From Streptomyces sp. NBC_00683 (GTDB lineage: Bacteria > Actinomycetota > Actinomycetes > Streptomycetales > Streptomycetaceae): 64,000 nt of DNA. A program made the position numbers and the translations under genes. The stretch's first letter is position 1; the number at the start of each line of letters is the position of its first letter. The notes under the pieces are model-generated. The model worked only from the letters and a program-made list of their open reading frames with translations, ran no database searches and was not told the origin of the DNA. Of the stretch, positions 61,017 through 64,000 are shown piece by piece. The stretch covers positions 2,542,001 through 2,606,000 of the forward strand of contig NZ_CP109013.1 of assembly GCF_036226745.1 (NCBI RefSeq). Reading direction: 5' to 3'.

Positions 61017-61173
61017 GGAAGTGGTGTCTCCTGGTCTCTGACGTGGTTGGGCACAACAAGATGCCACGTGGGGTTGCGGTACTCGGGTGCCCGATGGACG
61101 CGCCAGCCGGAGGAAGAGAGGGGTCCTATGCGACTGTCGAGTACAGCTAGCCATTGTGCCACACCACATCGCC

Positions 61174-61767
61174 TCACCCCACCGCGACCACTGCTTCCGG
61201 GATACGGAACGGCTTTCCGCAGCCGCCGCACACGATCGGGGCCTGTGCGAGGACCGAGGGGACCACGCGCACATTGCGACCGCAGTCGCAGACGGCCTTG
61301 ACCCGCACGCCCCCTCCGGAGGAGCCGTGCCGGGCCGCGGGGCCGCGGAACGAGCGCTTGGTGTCGGCGGCGGTGGCCACGGTGTGCGCCTTGAGGGCGC
61401 GCTGGAGCCGTTCCGTCGTCGGACGGTATCTGCGTTTGGCCTCGGGATTCAGTGTCACCAGCGAGAATCCGCTGCTGGCATGGGGTTCCTCGGAATGATC
61501 CAGACCCAGTTCCTCGGCGATCGCGAGGAACCGTCGGTTGTGGTACCGGCCGGCACGGGAGGTGTCCCGGACACCTCTCGCGGCGGCGATGCCATGGACT
61601 GCCTCGTGGAGCAGTCGTTCGAAGGAGAGCTCGGCGCCACAGGCGGACGAGGACTCTCCGATCAGGGACTCTGGCGCGGCAAGATCGGGCAGCTCGGGGT
61701 GGTACCGCTGAATGTCGGCCCACGCCTGTGCCAGCTCTGCGGCAAGTACAGGTGGTGTCGTGCTCAC
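61174..61767 (-). CDS. SprT-like HExxH zinc protein
   Basis: A 197-residue protein with a zinc-protease motif, [14 protein letters not shown], and a further [16 protein letters not shown] block as in SprT/metallopeptidase-like proteins. The C-terminal half contains a four-cysteine zinc ribbon ([12 protein letters not shown] and [12 protein letters not shown]). Protease activity is unproven. GTG 61767 has no ribosome site, so a leaderless message is possible. It lies upstream of rpsP on the same strand, with a 157-base gap. Confidence 0.8.
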   Translation of the reverse strand: MSTTPPVLAAELAQAWADIQRYHPELPDLAAPESLIGESSSACGAELSFERLLHEAVHGIAAARGVRDTSRAGRYHNRRFLAIAEELGLDHSEEPHASSGFSLVTLNPEAKRRYRPTTERLQRALKAHTVATAADTKRSFRGPAARHGSSGGGVRVKAVCDCGRNVRVVPSVLAQAPIVCGGCGKPFRIPEAVVAVG

Positions 61768-62285
61768 GTCGTGATAACGAGCCTGAGTGCCCCGGTGTTC
61801 CTATTCCGGGGCATCCCAAATAATTTGCACGTACCAGTCAGTTGCCGTCGATGCGTCCGGACGAGGGCGGGTGCGCAGATCTGCGGAGAAGGCTCACAGC
61901 TCGCACCAAGGCGGTACGTAGCGTGCTGTACGCCCCGGCGCCTATGCGGGGTAGCCCCACGGGCGACATTACCCGGCACCGCCGGACGGCCCCGAACCCC
62001 CCGCCCGTCCGGGCCGAGAGCCTTCGACGTGCTCCGTCCCGCGTGTCGGGTAAGACTGGGACGAGAGCGAGCAGCGGGCGTGCTGGTCCCCGGCACCCCC
62101 GGCCACGATGCGGAGGCCGGGGGCGCACGACCGGAGCACGCAAGCAATGCCATCCCACCCCGTCCGACCTCTGGACGGGACCGCGGATGCGGAGTTCTCT
62201 GGCATACGGGGGCTGCGGGCGCACCTACGACATCGGGGGCCGCCCACTCGGGCACGACACCTCTCGGCGGATTGGGGCGCATTCC
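61768..62285. other. 518-base gene-free region between the SprT-like gene and the methyltransferase gene
   Basis: It contains an AT-rich palindrome CAAATAATTTG (61817-61827) about 50 bases upstream of the SprT-like start, and a dyad of CGTCCC with GGGACG near 62036-62072. It also holds a perfect 9-bp hairpin (62096-62104 with 62115-62123, 10-base loop). No convincing protein-coding frame is visible. A regulatory RNA or a long leader for the methyltransferase gene is possible. Confidence 0.5.
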
Positions 62286-63152
62286 ATGACACCAACGCTC
62301 GTCCGGCACCACCGGTATGCGGATTCGTCCGCCACCGTGGATGGCGGCACCCGTGCCCGTGACTGGGCCGAGATCCAGGAGCGCATGCTGGCGCCGCTCT
62401 ACGAAGCGGTGTACGAGCGGCTCGAGGTCGGGGCCGGTACCCGGATGCTCTCCCTCGGCTGCGGCTCCGGGCTCGCCCTGCTCATCGCGGCATCGCGCGG
62501 GGCGCACGTCACCGGAGTCGACACCGACCGTGAACGGCTCGCACTGGCCCGCGAGCGCCTCGTGTCCGGCCAGGAAGCCGGGCCCGGACGGCCGGACGCA
62601 CCGGCGCGGGCGCGGCTGGTCGCCGGTCCCCCGTCGGCGGCCGCACCGGCCGGTGAACCGCCGTACAACCTGCTCACCGCGTTCGATCCGATCGGCTGCG
62701 CGGCCGGCGACTCCGACGGGCTCTCGCCCGCGCTCGCCTCCGCCGTGCCGCTGGCCGCGCGGGGGGCCACCGTGGTCCTGACCGGCTGGGGACCGCCCGA
62801 GCGGTGTGCCACGGCTCCGGTGCTCCGGGTGGCGGCCCGGCTCGCCGAGTCGGCGCGCACACCGCGCCCCGGCGGCTGGCGGCCCGCGCTGCGGGACGAC
62901 CTGGAGGACGTCGCGGCGCGGGCGGGGCTGAAGCCCGACGGATCGGGCCGGGTCTCCTGCCCGTTCGGGTACGCGGACCTGGACAGCGCGGTGCGCGGAC
63001 TGCTGTCGACCGGCCTCTTCGACACGGCGATACGGGCCACGGACCGTTCCCAGGTGGAGAAGGAGGTCGCGGAGGCGCTGCATCCGCACCGGCGGCCCGA
63101 CGGGACGGTGTGGATGCCGAACGTCTTCCGTTATCTGGTGTGCGTGGTCTAG
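62286..63152 (+). CDS. SAM-dependent class I methyltransferase
   Basis: A 288-residue methyltransferase. The SAM-binding motif I is MLSLGCGSGLALLIAASRG, followed by VTGVDTDRERLALAR (acidic motif) and LLTAFDPIGC. The C-terminal half is Ala/Arg-rich with VWMPNVFRYLVCVV at the end. The acceptor is unknown. ATG 62286 is chosen, with no strong ribosome site. The gene is convergent with ffh, and its stop is immediately followed by a 30-bp perfect inverted repeat. Confidence 0.82.
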   Translation: MTPTLVRHHRYADSSATVDGGTRARDWAEIQERMLAPLYEAVYERLEVGAGTRMLSLGCGSGLALLIAASRGAHVTGVDTDRERLALARERLVSGQEAGPGRPDAPARARLVAGPPSAAAPAGEPPYNLLTAFDPIGCAAGDSDGLSPALASAVPLAARGATVVLTGWGPPERCATAPVLRVAARLAESARTPRPGGWRPALRDDLEDVAARAGLKPDGSGRVSCPFGYADLDSAVRGLLSTGLFDTAIRATDRSQVEKEVAEALHPHRRPDGTVWMPNVFRYLVCVV

Positions 63153-63217
63153 CGGCCGGAGACATGAGGAAGGGGCGCCCCGCCGAGCGGGGCGCCCCTT
63201 CCTCATGTCTCCGGCCG
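63153..63217. terminator. 30-bp perfect inverted repeat, bidirectional terminator
   Basis: Bases 63153-63182 are the exact reverse complement of 63188-63217, with a 5-base loop. It starts at the base after the methyltransferase stop and ends one base before the ffh stop, so both convergent transcripts end in it. It is by far the longest hairpin in the window. Confidence 0.88.
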
Positions 63218-63218
63218 G

Positions 63219-64000
63219 TCAGCCCATGAACTTCTTGAACTCGTCCGGCAGTTCGAAGTTCTTGTCCTCCTGGGCGGGAAGACCGAACGCGCCGCCCTGC
63301 GTCGCGGCCTCACGGCGGGCCGCCTCGGCCTGCTCCTCGGCCTTGCGCTTCATCGGGTTGCCGCTCTTGCGCTTGCCCTTGGCCTGCTTGACCTGCTTCT
63401 TCTGACGGCCCGCGCCGCCACCCGAGCCGGGCATCCCGGGCATGCCCGGCATTCCGCCGCCCTGGGCCATCTTCGACATCATCTTGCGGGCCTCGAAGAA
63501 CCGCTCCACCAGGCTCTTCACGGCGGAGACCTCGACGCCGGAGCCCTTGGCGATACGGGCCCGGCGCGAACCGTTGATGACGGTCGGTTCCTGGCGCTCG
63601 TGCGGCGTCATCGACTTGATGATCGCGGCCGTGCGGTCCACGTCCCGCTCGTCGATGTTGGCGATCTGGTCCTTGATCTGCCCCATGCCGGGCAGCATCC
63701 CGAGCAGCTTGGAGATGGAGCCCATCTTCCTGACCTGCTCCATCTGCGCCAGGAAGTCGTCGAGCGTGAAGTCCTTGCCCTTGCTCGACGCCAGCTTGGA
63801 GGCCATTTGAGCGGCCTCTTCCTGGCTGAAGGTCTTCTCCGCCTGCTCGATCAGGGTGAGCAGGTCACCCATGTCGAGAATGCGGGACGCCATGCGGTCG
63901 GGGTGGAAGGCGTCGAAGTCCTCGAGCTTCTCACCGTTCGACGCGAACATGATCTGCTTGCCCGTGACATGGGCGATCGACAGGGCGGCACCACCACGGG
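63219..64000 (-). CDS. ffh: Signal recognition particle protein Ffh, C-terminal part
   Basis: The C-terminal ~260 residues of Ffh; the N-terminal part and most of the GTPase domain lie beyond base 64000. Visible are the end of the G domain (GGAALSIAHVTGKQIMFASN, then GEKLEDFDAFHPDRMASRIL) and the methionine-rich M domain that binds SRP RNA and signal peptides (KLLGMLPGMGQIKDQI, MSKMAQGGGMPGMPGMPGSG). A basic tail ends KKFMG. Ffh targets membrane and secretory proteins co-translationally to FtsY and SecYEG. Confidence 0.95.
   Translation of the reverse strand, partial: RGGAALSIAHVTGKQIMFASNGEKLEDFDAFHPDRMASRILDMGDLLTLIEQAEKTFSQEEAAQMASKLASSKGKDFTLDDFLAQMEQVRKMGSISKLLGMLPGMGQIKDQIANIDERDVDRTAAIIKSMTPHERQEPTVINGSRRARIAKGSGVEVSAVKSLVERFFEARKMMSKMAQGGGMPGMPGMPGSGGGAGRQKKQVKQAKGKRKSGNPMKRKAEEQAEAARREAATQGGAFGLPAQEDKNFELPDEFKKFMG

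Overview
The window is about 72% GC, uses GTG and TTG starts freely, packs genes with 1-4 base overlaps, and carries WhiG together with four adjacent type I signal peptidases. This identifies a Streptomyces (or close relative) core-chromosome segment. From memory, the gene order follows the S. coelicolor interval from ffh (about SCO5586) to the GABA and polyamine genes (about SCO5655-SCO5680). I could run no alignment. I saw no mobile element, CRISPR array, tRNA or rRNA gene.

Layout. (1) 1-8250, minus strand: a truncated EPSP-synthase-like gene, a long acyl-CoA dehydrogenase, an aldehyde dehydrogenase, a PucR regulator, and a membrane ATPase resembling VirD4/TraD coupling proteins. (2) 8495-13638: gabT, a PAP2 phosphatase, a secreted GH18 chitinase behind a DasR-like operator, and two small proteins. 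(3) 13786-20960, minus strand: a polyamine operon of an aminobutyraldehyde-type dehydrogenase, PotD, PotA, PotB, PotC and a FAD amine oxidoreductase. (4) 21165-28916: a NADAR protein, a DUF4190 membrane protein, a probable aminodeoxyfutalosine deaminase (menaquinone pathway), GDPD, an S-adenosyl methyltransferase coupled to a two-component system, a serine hydrolase and a small membrane protein. (5) 29037-33900: a second polyamine island with an orphan PotD, an aldehyde dehydrogenase, an Lrp/AsnC regulator and a class III aminotransferase. (6) 34117-41741: an ABC pair with a degenerate signature motif, a LOG-family protein, an SRPBCC protein, and a thiamine-type ABC operon led by a TPP riboswitch. 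(7) 41822-50375: rlmN, cdsA, frr, pyrH, tsf, rpsB, then an M23 peptidase, a TetR regulator and whiG. (8) 50627-64000: dprA, comM, yraN, DUF2469, nudix, sipZ, sipY, sipX, sipW, rplS, trmD, rimM, khpA, rpsP, a small HExxH protein, a methyltransferase and ffh (truncated by the window end).

How it works together. Regions 1-5 look like a dispersed polyamine and GABA degradation network: import (PotABCD plus a second PotD), oxidation or transamination of the amine (FAD oxidoreductase, class III aminotransferase), aldehyde oxidation (two related dehydrogenases), GABA transamination (gabT) and probably semialdehyde oxidation (the dehydrogenase next to the PucR regulator). Glutamylpolyamine synthetases are not in the window. 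Regions 7-8 are translation, ribosome maturation, secretion and DNA-uptake housekeeping genes. Nothing here is clearly a new defence or mobile system. The most unusual items are the lone VirD4-like ATPase, the methyltransferase welded to a histidine kinase, an ABC ATPase lacking LSGGQ, overlapping gene ends at sipX/sipY and at the M23/TetR pair, and a structured 518-base gap near 62 kb.
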